The notes: generated by a model not told the origin, from the sequence alone. A stretch of 64,000 nt of DNA from Mycobacterium conspicuum (GCF_010730195.1 NZ_AP022613.1:620001-684000), one strand, 5' to 3'. Shown: positions 37,487 to 46,807, counted from the first letter of the stretch. Numbers and translations: made by a program.

Positions 37487-38845
37487 GTGTCACGCGGCAA
37501 TGTCACAAGCAACGAAATCACCGTCGGCATCGACATCGGTACCACCGCGGTCAAAGCGGTCGCCGCCGACGACAACGGTCGGGTGACCGCGCGCGTGCGG
37601 ATCCCGCACCAGCTCCGGGTGCCGGCCCCCGACCTGCTCGAGCACGACGCCGACGAGGCGTGGCGACGGGGCCCGCTGGCGGCCCTGGAACGACTCGGCG
37701 TTCCCGACGCTCGCGCGGTGGCCGTGGCGGCGATGGTGCCGTCACTGACCGCCGTCGACGCCGGCGGCCGGCCGATCACCCCCGGATTGCTCTACGGCGA
37801 CGTCAGGGGTCGGGCCCCGGGCGCCGACAACCTGCTGCCGGCGCTGGGCGAGGCCGCCGAATTCCTGCGCTGGACGGCCGGCGAAGCGCCCGGCGCTGCC
37901 GGCTACTGGCCCGCGCCGGCGGTGGCCAACCACGCCTTAGCGGGCGAGCCAGTGGTCGACGTCGCCACCGCCGCCACCGCGTTCCCACTGTTCGACGGGA
38001 CCGGCTGGAACCCGGCGGCGTGCGCCGAGCGTGGCGCGACCGCCGAGCAAATGCCGCGGGTGGAGACGATCGGAACGGCGGTCGGGCGAGTGCGGGGGAG
38101 CGGCCCTGCAACCGGCCCCGTGCTGGGGACCGGCGCTATCGACGCCATCTGCGAGCAGATCGTGGCCGGCGCCGACCGCGAGGGCGAGGTGCTGGTGATG
38201 TGTGGCACCACCCTGATCGTGTGGGCCACCCTCGCCGAAGCCCGCCAGGTACCGGGCCTGTGGACCATCCCGCACACCACGGCCGGCAAGAGCCAGATCG
38301 GCGGCGCGAGCAATGCTGGCGGGCTGTTTCTCGGCTGGGTGGATCGCCTTGTCGCACAGGGGGATTCGGCGGTGACCGACCCGGGTCGGGTGCCCGTGTG
38401 GTCGCCCTATGTCCGCGGTGAGCGCACCCCGTTCCATGATCCCGATCGCCGGGCCGTGCTGGACGGCCTGAATCTCACTCACGACGCCGCGTCGGTGCGC
38501 CGGGCCGCATACGAAGCGTCGGGTTTCGTCGTCCGCCAGCTCATCGAACTGAGTGGAGCGTCGGTGTCGCGCATCGTGGCCACCGGCGGCGGAACCCGGG
38601 TGCAGCCTTGGATGCAGGCCATCGCCGATGCCACCGGCCGGCCGGTGGAGGTGTCCGCGGTGGCCGAAGGCGCGGCACTCGGTGCGGCCTTTTTGGCCCG
38701 CATGGCGGTCGGTCTGGAATCGTCGATCGCGGACGCCGCGCGCTGGGGCGCCACCGCGCACGTCGTGGAGCCCCGCCCGGCATGGGCCGGGGCGATGCAG
38801 GATCGCTATCACCGGTTCCTGCAACTGGCCGATCGGTCGGTCTGA
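37487..38845 (+). CDS. xylB: FGGY-family carbohydrate kinase (XylB-like)
   Basis: 452 residues from GTG 37487, aligned to the MSR start of Rv0729; GTG 37478 is also possible. ATP-phosphotransfer fold: EITVGIDIGTTAVKAVAADDNGRV, then MVPSLTAVDAGGRPITPGLLYGDVRG, GGASNAGGLFLGWVD and IVATGGGTRVQPWMQAIADATGRPVEV. It phosphorylates a sugar or sugar acid, probably feeding the divergent SerA2/FucA steps. It ends 6 bases before the stop of the convergent PPE gene. Confidence 0.9.
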   Translation: MSRGNVTSNEITVGIDIGTTAVKAVAADDNGRVTARVRIPHQLRVPAPDLLEHDADEAWRRGPLAALERLGVPDARAVAVAAMVPSLTAVDAGGRPITPGLLYGDVRGRAPGADNLLPALGEAAEFLRWTAGEAPGAAGYWPAPAVANHALAGEPVVDVATAATAFPLFDGTGWNPAACAERGATAEQMPRVETIGTAVGRVRGSGPATGPVLGTGAIDAICEQIVAGADREGEVLVMCGTTLIVWATLAEARQVPGLWTIPHTTAGKSQIGGASNAGGLFLGWVDRLVAQGDSAVTDPGRVPVWSPYVRGERTPFHDPDRRAVLDGLNLTHDAASVRRAAYEASGFVVRQLIELSGASVSRIVATGGGTRVQPWMQAIADATGRPVEVSAVAEGAALGAAFLARMAVGLESSIADAARWGATAHVVEPRPAWAGAMQDRYHRFLQLADRSV

Positions 38846-38851
38846 CCACCG

Positions 38852-40389
38852 TCAGCGGAAAAAGCCGGATAAATCGGTGCCGGTGACGACGACCCCGGAG
38901 TTGAAGCCGCCGAAATTATGCAAACCCGATTCGGAAACACTGAACTCCGGGCCGGGGCCATCGTTCAGGAAGCCCGAGGTGAAGTGGCCGGTGTTTGCGA
39001 ATCCCGAATTCAAGCTGGTGAAAATGGTGCCCGCGCCGGTGTTGGCGAAGCCGGAGCTGAAAAAGCCGGAGTCGTTAAAACCTGACAGACTCGTGCCCGA
39101 GTTACCGAAGCCCGAGTTGGGTCCAGGGCCGTTGCCCGTTCCGCCGAAGCCCGTGTTCAGGTTTCCCTTGTCAAAGGCGCCGGTGTTGATGTCGCCGGAG
39201 TTCCCGATGCCGGTGTTGTAGCTGCCCGCGTTCCCGAAACCGGTGTTGACGGCGCCCGAGTTCGACGTGCCCGTGTTGTTGGCGCCGGCGTTGCCGAAGC
39301 CGGTGTTCAGATCGCCCGCGTTGCCGATGCCGCTATTGATAGCGCCCGAGTTTCCACTACCGTATTGGTGAAGCCGGAGTTTCCCGAGCCCGTGTTGTGG
39401 TCGCCCGAGTTGCCGATCCCGTGGTTTCCAACGCCCGAGTTGAAGAACCCGACGTTGCCGGTGCCGGAGTTGCCGAAGCCGATGTTTCCGGTGCCCGAGT
39501 TCAGGCCGCCGAAGCCTCGCTGATTGGTGCCGTGCAGCCCGATCCCGATGTTTCCGCTTCCGGTATTGCCGAACCCGATGTTTCCGTCGCCGTTGTTACC
39601 GAACCCGAAATTGCCGTTGCCTTTGTTGCCGCTCCCGATGTTCGAATTGCCGAGGTTTCCGGAGCCGATGTTGTGGCTGCCGGTGTTCCCATTGCCGACG
39701 TTGAGACTGGTGTGATTAGCGACCAGGTCTTTGTTGCCGACGCCAACATTGCGGCGGCCGACATTTCCGAAGCCGACGTTGGAGTTGCCGAAGTTGCCGC
39801 CGCCCACGTTGTTGTTGCCGTGGTTGCCGTTGCCCACGTTGAGCGTGCCGAGGTTGCCCACGCCCAGGTTGACATTGAGGGCCGCGACCGGCTTCAGTTG
39901 CGCGGCGGCCGTCGCGGCGTTGGCGTGATAACCCGACATCGCGACGACGTCTTTGGCCCACATTTGTTCGTATTCGGCTTCGTTGGCCGCGATCGCATGC
40001 GTGTTGAGCCCGAACAAGTTCGACCGGGCAAGCGACGCCAGTCGGGTGCGATTGGACGCCACAGCCAGCGGGTGCACTGTCGCCGAGACCGCCGCTTCGT
40101 AGGCGGTCGCCACCGCACGTGCCTGCACGGCCGACTGCGCGGCTCGCGCGCCCGCCGCGGTCAGCCAGCCAACATACGGGACAGCCACGGCGGCCATTGC
40201 TGCGGATGCCGGCCCCCGCCACGAAGCGCCGGTCAGCTCGGAGGTCACTGACGCGAAAGCGGTCGCGGCGGAGGTCAGCTCGTCGGCCAGCCCGTCCCAG
40301 GCTGCGGCGGCGGCCAGCAGCGGTTCCGGCCCCGCGCCGGCGAAGATGCGCGCGGAATTCACTTCGGGAGGCAATATTGAAAAATTCAT
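38852..40389 (-). pseudogene. PPE-MPTR family gene split by a single-base frameshift
   Basis: From ATG 40389 the sequence reads [25 protein letters not shown], a canonical PPE N-terminus, with the WxG region ([12 protein letters not shown]) and an approximately 180-residue PPE domain, followed by N-x-G-x-G-N MPTR repeats. At about 39359-39363 one base is apparently missing: the annotated frame leaves the repeats and stops after [15 protein letters not shown] at 39307, while the shifted frame resumes perfect repeats ([19 protein letters not shown]...) to a proper end SGFFR and stop at 38852. Joined, the protein would be about 512 residues. Either a real inactivating or phase-variable mutation, or a sequencing error. 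Confidence 0.85.
38950..39880 (-). repeat. MPTR repeat array within the PPE gene
   Basis: Degenerate 15-base units encoding NxGxG pentapeptides ([21 protein letters not shown] and similar) run through the 3' two thirds of the PPE gene and continue across the frameshift. Boundaries are approximate. Such arrays recombine and slip readily. Confidence 0.85.
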
Positions 40390-40556
40390 CGCTCGAGCCC
40401 CTTGCCTCAACCCGTGCGGGCATTAATGCTATGCCCGATCGCGTTGTTGGTGGTCGCTTTGCCGAACATTCAAAGGCCTTTCTGGCAAATCCGGGGCCGA
40501 GTGAGATCTTTCCGATGGGTGGCGCGATACCTGCTGCGTCGATCTAGGCTTGTGCA

Positions 40557-41228
40557 ATGACCGACCACGACCGCACGGCCGTCCGCCGAGAGATTGCCGA
40601 CGCACTGCTGAAAGCCCTTGAACGCCGCCACGAGGTGGCCGACGTCGTGGTGGAGTCCAAGAACAAAGCGGCCGCGGTCGAGGCGATCGTGGCTTTGCTG
40701 GACACGTCCCACGTTGCCGCCGAAGCGGTGATGGGCATGTCGTTCAACCAGCTCACCATCGACTCGCGCAAGAAGATCCTCGCCGAGCTCGACGACCTGA
40801 ACAAACAGCTCAGCTTCACCCTCGGGGAGCGCCCGGCGAGCTCGGGTGAGAGCTTGGATCTTCGGCCCTTCTCCGCCGACAAAGACCGTGACCTGTTCGC
40901 CACGCGCACGGCCGAAATCAAAGAGGCCGGCGACGGATCCCGCGGCCCGGCGGGCGACATCGACGACGAAATCCGCGCCGCGCTCAACCGGGTGTATCAG
41001 GAAGAGGCCGCGTGGTTCGTCGCCGAGTGCGCCGGCGAGAAGGTTGGCATGGTGTTCGGCGAGCTCGTCGGCGGTGAGGTGAACGTGCGGATCTGGATTC
41101 ACCCCGAACACCGCAAGAAGGGTTACGGCACCGCCGCGCTGCGCGCGTCGCGCTCGGAGATGGCCGGATACTTTCCCGCCGTGCCGATGGTCGTCCGGGC
41201 ACCCGGCGCCACGCCCCCCACGGGTTGA
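40557..41228 (+). CDS. GNAT-family acetyltransferase with gyrase-A-like N-terminal segment
   Basis: 223 residues, positional orthologue of Rv0730. The first approximately 85 residues (RREIADALLKALERRHEVADVVVESKNKAAAVEAIVALLDTSHVAAEAVMGMSFNQLTIDSRKKILAELDDL) resemble the helical tail of the DNA gyrase A breakage-reunion domain. The C-terminal part is a GNAT fold (AWFVAECAGEKVGMVFGE ... VRIWIHPEHRKKGYGTAAL), with the acetyl-CoA loop RKKGYGT. Acceptor substrate unknown. Confidence 0.78.
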   Translation: MTDHDRTAVRREIADALLKALERRHEVADVVVESKNKAAAVEAIVALLDTSHVAAEAVMGMSFNQLTIDSRKKILAELDDLNKQLSFTLGERPASSGESLDLRPFSADKDRDLFATRTAEIKEAGDGSRGPAGDIDDEIRAALNRVYQEEAAWFVAECAGEKVGMVFGELVGGEVNVRIWIHPEHRKKGYGTAALRASRSEMAGYFPAVPMVVRAPGATPPTG

Positions 41229-41284
41229 CTCTGCGTCCATCGCGGAAAAGTGCGAGTAGGGTGCGCCGTCAGCGCAGAGTCAAC
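41224..41284. repeat. inverted repeat at convergent gene ends (possible bidirectional terminator or REP)
   Basis: GTTGACTCTGCG (41224-41235) and its exact complement CGCAGAGTCAAC (41273-41284) flank a 37-base centre. The arms reach into the last codons of both convergent genes. No T-run follows. It could terminate both transcripts or be a small repetitive element. Confidence 0.6.
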
Positions 41285-42236
41285 GCACAGGGTCGGCCGG
41301 CTGGGGCAGCACCGCAGACACGTACCTGATGTCGCCGAAGGCGACCAGGGATCGCTCCTCGGGGAACTCAAATCCGTTGTGGGCGTACATTTCCTGGGTG
41401 CTGCGCGCCGTCACCTGCCAGCCGTGATCCGACAGGTAGGTCACCACGTCGTTGCGCTCGCCCGGGTAGACCAAGTCGGACCAGTTGAAGTTCAGGCCGA
41501 GCCGCTGCCAACGCTCGCTGATATCGCGGCCCCGCTTTTCCAGACGGTCGCGAATGTTCGGCACATAGCCGGTGGCCAGTCTGCTGCCGGGGGCGCTCAG
41601 CGCGGTGATGCTGTCGAACAACCGGTCTTGGGCGTCCGGCGGCAGATAGGACAACAGCCCCTCGGCGCTCCAGGCCGTCGGCTGTCCCGGGTCAAACCCG
41701 TTGTCGCGCAACGCGGCCGGCCAGTCATCGCGCAAGTCGACGCCGACCGGGCGGTGCTCGACGGCCGGGACCGCGCCCAGCGCGGCCAGGGTGCCGGTCT
41801 TGAACTCGATCACCCGGGGTTGGTCGACCTCGTAGACGACGCTGGTGTCCGGCCACGCCAGCCGGTAGGCACGGGTGTCCAGCCCGGAGGCCAGGATCAC
41901 CGACTGGCGCACGCCGGCCCGCGCGGCGTCCAGGAAATGCGCATCGAAAAACCGGGTGCGCACCGCCATGCCTTCGCTGAGTCGCCGCGCGGTTAAAGCG
42001 GGGTCGGCTGCATCATCTTCGGCAAGCTCGATTTCGCCGTCCATCATCCGGATGAAGGCCTCGACCCCGACGGCTCTGACCAGCGGTTCGGCGAAGGGAT
42101 CGTCGATCAGGGGGTCGGGGCCCTTGGAGGCCAGCGCGCGCCGAGCGGCCACCGCGGTGGCGGTGGCCCCCACGCTGGACGCCAAATCCCAAGTGTCGCC
42201 GTCGGATCGGCGGGTGTCGTTAGCCCCTTGGCCCAT
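41280..42236 (-). CDS. SAM-dependent methyltransferase, TIGR00027/LCMT-like (paralogue 4)
   Basis: 318 residues. N-terminus [28 protein letters not shown] core [32 protein letters not shown] and [21 protein letters not shown]. It is downstream of paralogue 5 with a 12-base gap, so the two are likely co-transcribed. This pair occupies the Rv0731c position upstream of secY. Confidence 0.9.
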   Translation of the reverse strand: MGQGANDTRRSDGDTWDLASSVGATATAVAARRALASKGPDPLIDDPFAEPLVRAVGVEAFIRMMDGEIELAEDDAADPALTARRLSEGMAVRTRFFDAHFLDAARAGVRQSVILASGLDTRAYRLAWPDTSVVYEVDQPRVIEFKTGTLAALGAVPAVEHRPVGVDLRDDWPAALRDNGFDPGQPTAWSAEGLLSYLPPDAQDRLFDSITALSAPGSRLATGYVPNIRDRLEKRGRDISERWQRLGLNFNWSDLVYPGERNDVVTYLSDHGWQVTARSTQEMYAHNGFEFPEERSLVAFGDIRYVSAVLPQPADPVR

Positions 42237-42248
42237 AGCCCGGCCCCC

Positions 42249-43160
42249 TCAGCGCGTGGCGGTGAGGCTGACGATGTTGCGCAGCTGGGAGGTGTCGTCC
42301 TCGGGGAACACCAGGCCGTAATCGGCGAACAACTCGCGCCGCGGACGGGTGCTCACCTGCCAGCCCAGCCCGGTCAGGTATTCGACGATGTCGTTGCGAT
42401 CGCCGTCGAAGAACAATCCGGACAGGTCGATGTCGCAGCCCAGTTTGGCCCAGCGCTGGTTGAATTGCGCCGCACGTTCGCTCATCGTCGGGCCGCCGGG
42501 ATCGTTGCCGTGGTACTCCGTGGCGATCCTGCTGCCGGGGGCGGACAGCGCGGTGATGTGGTCGAAGAGCCGGTCCTGCGCGTCGGGCGGGAGGTACATC
42601 AGCAGGCCCTCCGCGCTCCACGCGGTGGGTTGGGTGTCATCGAACCCGCTGGCCCTCAGGGCGGCCGGCCAGTCCTCGCGCAGGTCGATAGCCACCGTGC
42701 GCCGCTCGGCGGTCGGGGCGGCGCCGAGCGTCGCCATCGTCGCGCTCTTGAACTCGACGACCTTGGGTTGGTCGATCTCGTAGACGACGCTGCCGCTCGA
42801 CCATGACAACCGATACGCCCGAGCGTCCAGGCCGGCGGCCAGGATCACGGCTTGGCGCACGCCGTCGCGCGAGGCGTTGAGGAAGAAGTCGTCGAAGAAG
42901 CGGGTGCGCACCGCGATCGAATCGGTCTCGAGCTGTAGGTCCCGTTCGGCGTCATCGTGCGGCCGGGAGGCGATGACGTCACCGTCGACCAGGCGGACGA
43001 AGAAGCCCAGGCCGACCGCGCGCACCAGCGGCGCCGCGAACGGGTCGTGGATGATCGGGTTGGGCTCCGCGCTGGCCACTGCGCGGGCGGCGGCCACCAT
43101 CGTGGCGGTGGCGCCGACGCTCGAGGCCAGGTCCCAGCTGTCCTGCTCGGTGCGTGTCAT
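42249..43160 (-). CDS. SAM-dependent methyltransferase, TIGR00027/LCMT-like (paralogue 5)
   Basis: 303 residues. [55 protein letters not shown] and [21 protein letters not shown]. It is divergent from secY. ATG 43160 is preceded by CACGGGAGC on the minus strand, a weak ribosome site. Confidence 0.9.
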   Translation of the reverse strand: MTRTEQDSWDLASSVGATATMVAAARAVASAEPNPIIHDPFAAPLVRAVGLGFFVRLVDGDVIASRPHDDAERDLQLETDSIAVRTRFFDDFFLNASRDGVRQAVILAAGLDARAYRLSWSSGSVVYEIDQPKVVEFKSATMATLGAAPTAERRTVAIDLREDWPAALRASGFDDTQPTAWSAEGLLMYLPPDAQDRLFDHITALSAPGSRIATEYHGNDPGGPTMSERAAQFNQRWAKLGCDIDLSGLFFDGDRNDIVEYLTGLGWQVSTRPRRELFADYGLVFPEDDTSQLRNIVSLTATR

Positions 43161-43408
43161 GGTGCTCCCGTGTGCGCCGTCTGATGAGGCGTTTTGATAC
43201 TTAGCGAATGTAACGAGTCAACTGAAACTGTACGCGATTTGCGGAGTTTTTTCGGAGGCCTCGGGGCGGTCCCGCAAAAGACCTTGAAGAGTTCCGAGCA
43301 CGCCAGCTGTTAGTCTCGTACACGGTTTATACGCGCACGGCCTGTGAGGGTCGTATTGCTGCCTGCGGGTATTGGCGCGTGACGCAGGATCGACCCCCGG
43401 AGGAACGA
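43161..43408 (+). promoter_or_regulatory. divergent region upstream of secY
   Basis: A 248-base gap without a gene. TAGTCT (43311-43316) is the best -10-like element on the plus strand, with only a poorly spaced TTGAAG (43284-43289) as -35. An AT-rich patch (about 43190-43235) probably carries the divergent methyltransferase promoter. CCCCCGGAGGAACGA just before 43409 is the secY ribosome binding site. Confidence 0.35.
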
Positions 43409-44734
43409 GTGCTCTCGGCTTTCATCTCATCGCTGCGGACAGTCGATCTGAGACGGAAGATCCTCTTCACCCTGGGCATCGTCCTGCTCTACCGCCTCGG
43501 CGCCGCACTGCCGTCGCCGGGCGTCAACTACAAGAATGTCCAGCAGTGCATCAAGGAGGCGACGGGCGGCGAAGCCGGACAGATCTACTCGCTGATCAAC
43601 CTGTTTTCCGGCGGTGCGCTGCTGAAGCTGACGGTGTTCGCGGTGGGCGTGATGCCTTACATCACCGCCAGCATCATCGTGCAGCTGCTCACGGTGGTCA
43701 TTCCGCGTTTTGAGGAATTGCGCAAAGAGGGCCAGGCCGGCCAGGCCAAGATGACGCAGTACACCCGCTATCTGGCCATTGCCCTGGCCATCCTGCAGGC
43801 CACCAGCATCGTGGCGCTGGCGGCCAACGGCGGGCTGCTGCAGGGCTGCCAGCAGGACATCATCGCCGACCAGAGCATCTTCACGCTGGTCGTCATCGTG
43901 TTGGTGATGACGGCCGGTGCGGCGCTGGTGATGTGGATGGGCGAGCTGATCACCGAGCGCGGCATCGGCAATGGAATGTCGCTGCTGATCTTCGTGGGCA
44001 TCGCCGCCCGCATTCCGTCGGAGGGCAAACAGATCTTGGACAGCCGCGGCGGGGTCATCTTCGCCGCGGTTTGTGTGGCCGCGCTGATCATCATCGTCGG
44101 CGTGGTCTTCGTCGAGCAGGGCCAGCGCCGGATCCCGGTGCAATACGCCAAGCGCATGGTGGGTCGGCGCATGTACGGCGGAACGTCGACGTATCTGCCG
44201 CTGAAGGTCAACCAGGCCGGCGTTATCCCGGTCATCTTCGCGTCCTCGCTCATCTACATTCCGCATTTGATCACCCAGCTGGTCCGGAGCGGCACCGGCG
44301 GCGTCGGCAATAGCTGGTGGGACAAATTCGTCGGGACGTACCTGTCCGACCCGAGCGACCCGGTTTACATCAGCATCTATTTCGGGCTGATCATCTTCTT
44401 CACCTACTTCTACGTGTCGGTGACCTTCAACCCGGACGAACGTGCCGATGAGATGAAGAAGTTCGGCGGCTTCATTCCCGGAATTCGACCGGGCAAGCCG
44501 ACCGCCGACTATCTGCGTTTCGTGCTGAGCCGGATCACCCTGCCGGGTTCGATTTACCTGGGCGTGATCGCGGTCCTGCCCAACCTTTTCCTGCAGATCG
44601 GCGCTTCCGGGGGAGTGCAAAACTTGCCGTTCGGCGGCACAGCGGTTCTGATCATGATTGGCGTCGGTTTGGATACGGTCAAACAAATCGAAAGCCAACT
44701 CATGCAGCGCAACTACGAAGGGTTCCTCAAGTGA
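43409..44734 (+). CDS. secY: protein translocase subunit SecY
   Basis: 441 residues from GTG 43409, preceded by GGAGG at ideal spacing and equal in length to M. tuberculosis SecY; GTG 43379 is an in-frame alternative. [25 protein letters not shown] start, ten membrane helices, and conserved loops such as [37 protein letters not shown] and [20 protein letters not shown]. Central channel of SecYEG. It overlaps adk by 4 bases (ATGA-like: AAGTGA/GTG). Confidence 0.98.
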   Translation: MLSAFISSLRTVDLRRKILFTLGIVLLYRLGAALPSPGVNYKNVQQCIKEATGGEAGQIYSLINLFSGGALLKLTVFAVGVMPYITASIIVQLLTVVIPRFEELRKEGQAGQAKMTQYTRYLAIALAILQATSIVALAANGGLLQGCQQDIIADQSIFTLVVIVLVMTAGAALVMWMGELITERGIGNGMSLLIFVGIAARIPSEGKQILDSRGGVIFAAVCVAALIIIVGVVFVEQGQRRIPVQYAKRMVGRRMYGGTSTYLPLKVNQAGVIPVIFASSLIYIPHLITQLVRSGTGGVGNSWWDKFVGTYLSDPSDPVYISIYFGLIIFFTYFYVSVTFNPDERADEMKKFGGFIPGIRPGKPTADYLRFVLSRITLPGSIYLGVIAVLPNLFLQIGASGGVQNLPFGGTAVLIMIGVGLDTVKQIESQLMQRNYEGFLK

Positions 44735-45276
44735 AGATCGTTTTGCTTGGACCGCCCGGCGCGGGCAAGGGGACGCAGGCCGAGAAGCTATCCGAGAAGC
44801 TTGGGATCCCGCAGATATCGACCGGCGACCTGTTCCGGCAAAACATCGGCGACGGCACCAAACTCGGCCTGGAGGCCAAACGCTATCTGGACGCCGGCGA
44901 CCTGGTGCCGGCCGAACTGACCAATCAGCTCGTCGACGAGCGCCTGGACCATGCCGACGCGGCCAACGGGTTCATCCTGGACGGCTACCCACGCTCGGTC
45001 GCGCAGGCCGAGGCGCTGCACCAGATGCTCGAGCGCCGGGGCACTGACATCGATGCGGTGGTGGAGTTCAAGGTGTCCGAAGACGAGCTGTTCGAACGCC
45101 TCGCGGCGCGTGGTCGCGCCGACGACACCGAAGAGGTGATCCGCAACAGGATGAAGGTCTACCGGGATGAGACCGCGCCGTTGCTGGAGTACTACAGCGG
45201 AGAGCTGAAGACAGTCGACGCCGTCGGCAGCGTGGATGAGGTGTTCGCCCGCGCGCTGCACGCCCTGGGGAAATAG
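44731..45276 (+). CDS. adk: adenylate kinase
   Basis: 181 residues, the short (lidless) form found in M. tuberculosis. The P-loop is [14 protein letters not shown], with the AMP-binding [21 protein letters not shown] and [25 protein letters not shown]. It interconverts ATP, ADP and AMP. Start GTG 44731 overlaps the secY stop. Confidence 0.98.
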   Translation: MKIVLLGPPGAGKGTQAEKLSEKLGIPQISTGDLFRQNIGDGTKLGLEAKRYLDAGDLVPAELTNQLVDERLDHADAANGFILDGYPRSVAQAEALHQMLERRGTDIDAVVEFKVSEDELFERLAARGRADDTEEVIRNRMKVYRDETAPLLEYYSGELKTVDAVGSVDEVFARALHALGK

Positions 45277-45283
45277 TCAGCCC

Positions 45284-46084
45284 ATGCGCACGCTGGCACG
45301 GCTCCGAGGCCGCCGGGTCGTGCCGCAGCGCACCGCGGGTGAACTCGACGCGATGGCCGCCGCCGGTGCGGTGGTCGCAACCGCGCTGCAGGCCGTGTAC
45401 GCGGCCGCGGGTCCGGGGGTGTCGACCCTGAGCCTCGACCAGATCGCCGAGTCGGTGATCCGCGAGGCGGGCGCCATCCCGTCGTTCCTGGGCTACCACG
45501 GCTACCCGGCGTCGATCTGCGCCTCGGTCAACGACCGAGTGGTGCACGGCATCCCCTCGGCGGCGGAGACTCTTTCGCTCGGTGACCTGGTGTCCATCGA
45601 CTGCGGCGCGGTGCTGGACGGCTGGCACGGCGACGCGGCGGTGAGCTTTGGCATCGGATCCCTCGACCCCGCCGACGCAGCGCTCTCGGACGCCACCCGC
45701 GAATCGCTGGAAGCCGGGATCGCCGCGATGGTCGTGGGCAACCGGTTGACCGACGTCGCGCACGCCATCGAACGGGGCACCCGCGCGGCCGAGGTCCGCT
45801 ACGGGCGCGCCTTCGGGATCGTGCAGGGCTACGGCGGCCACGGCATCGGCCGCCAGATGCACATGGACCCTTTCCTGCCCAACGAGGGCACCCCCGGGCG
45901 CGGCCCGCTGCTGGCCGCCGGCTCGGTGCTGGCCATCGAACCGATGCTGACCCTCGGCACCGGCAAAACGGTGGTGCTCGACGACGAATGGACGGTCACC
46001 ACCGCCGACGGTTCCCGTGCCGCCCACTGGGAGCACACCGTGGCGGTGACCGAGGCGGGCCCCCGCATCCTGACCGTGGCTTGA
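45284..46084 (+). CDS. map: type I methionine aminopeptidase
   Basis: 266 residues from ATG 45284, matching the length of MapA (Rv0734). It removes the initiator Met from nascent proteins. Metal ligands are visible: [19 protein letters not shown] (two Asp), [15 protein letters not shown] (His), [10 protein letters not shown] (Glu) and the final Glu near [10 protein letters not shown]. It lies 7 bases after adk. Confidence 0.97.
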   Translation: MRTLARLRGRRVVPQRTAGELDAMAAAGAVVATALQAVYAAAGPGVSTLSLDQIAESVIREAGAIPSFLGYHGYPASICASVNDRVVHGIPSAAETLSLGDLVSIDCGAVLDGWHGDAAVSFGIGSLDPADAALSDATRESLEAGIAAMVVGNRLTDVAHAIERGTRAAEVRYGRAFGIVQGYGGHGIGRQMHMDPFLPNEGTPGRGPLLAAGSVLAIEPMLTLGTGKTVVLDDEWTVTTADGSRAAHWEHTVAVTEAGPRILTVA

Positions 46085-46137
46085 CCAGGGCTTATCCCGA
46101 GCAGAGCCACAGATTAGCCGCCAGCCGTTAGTGTTCG

Positions 46138-46165
46138 TGAACTAAACATCTATTGCACTCGTTTC
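46138..46165 (+). promoter_or_regulatory. candidate SigL autoregulatory promoter
   Basis: TGAACT (46138-46143), a 16-base spacer, then CGTTTC (46160-46165), 20 bases before the sigL GTG. This fits the published M. tuberculosis SigL consensus of TGAAC(C) and CGT with about 16 bases between them, and sigL is known to be autoregulated there. Confidence 0.6.
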
Positions 46166-46184
46166 ACTAGTCGGAGGTGATCGA

Positions 46185-46730
46185 GTGGCTCGTGTGGCCG
46201 GCACTCGGGGGGCATCCGGGGCTGCTGAAGCCGCTCTGATGAAGGCCCTTTACGACGAGCATGCCGCGGTGTTGTGGCGCTACGCGCTCCGGTTGACCGG
46301 CGACGCCAGTCAAGCCGAGGACGTGGTCCAGGAGACGCTGTTGCGGGCCTGGCAGCATCCCGAGGTGATCGGCGATACCGAGCGTTCGGCTCGGGCGTGG
46401 CTGTTCACCGTCGCGCGCAACATGATCATCGACGACCGGCGCAGCGCGCGGTACCGCAACGTCGTTGGTTCCCTCGACGAGGAGGGTGCGCCGGAACAGT
46501 CCACCCCGGACGACGTGAACGCCGCGCTGGATCGGCTGCTGATCGCGGATGCGATGGCGCAACTGTCCACCGAGCACCGGGCCGTGATCGAGCGGTCCTA
46601 CTACCGCGGATGGACCACAGCACAGATTGCTACAGACCTTGAGATCGCCGAGGGAACAGTGAAGTCGCGACTACACTATGCGGTGCGGGCGTTGCGACTC
46701 ACTCTGCAGGAACTGGGGGTGACCCGATGA
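46185..46730 (+). CDS. sigL: ECF RNA polymerase sigma factor SigL
   Basis: 181 residues. Region 2 (LYDEHAAVLWRYALRLTGDASQAEDVVQETLLRAW ... ARAWLFTVARNMIIDDRR) and region 4 (LSTEHRAVIERSYYRGWTTAQIATDLEIAEGTVKSRLHYAVRAL) of an ECF sigma factor. Orthologue of Rv0735. It is held at the membrane by RslA, encoded downstream. GTG 46185 follows GGAGGTGATCGA. Its TGA overlaps the ATG of a 26-codon ORF (46727). Confidence 0.95.
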   Translation: MARVAGTRGASGAAEAALMKALYDEHAAVLWRYALRLTGDASQAEDVVQETLLRAWQHPEVIGDTERSARAWLFTVARNMIIDDRRSARYRNVVGSLDEEGAPEQSTPDDVNAALDRLLIADAMAQLSTEHRAVIERSYYRGWTTAQIATDLEIAEGTVKSRLHYAVRALRLTLQELGVTR

Positions 46731-46807
46731 CAGGACAGCCAGCACAGCGCTTCCAGCTGATCCAAAACGTCACGGGCTCCGAATACTTGACGGGTGACAG
46801 GAGATGA
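46727..46807 (+). CDS. small ORF bridging sigL and rslA (26 residues)
   Basis: ATG 46727 overlaps the sigL stop (ATGA), and its own TGA (46805-46807) overlaps the rslA ATG at 46804 (ATGA). It reads MTGQPAQRFQLIQNVTGSEY and six more residues. Double overlap on both sides suggests a translational relay between the sigma and anti-sigma genes. GACAGGAG at its end is the rslA ribosome binding site. Whether the peptide itself has a role is unknown. Confidence 0.4.
   Translation: MTGQPAQRFQLIQNVTGSEYLTGDRR

Noticed and set aside
39307..39365. [15 protein letters not shown] as the genuine PPE C-terminus
   Set aside because: The MPTR pattern continues in the adjacent frame for about 500 bases, so this tail is a frameshift product.
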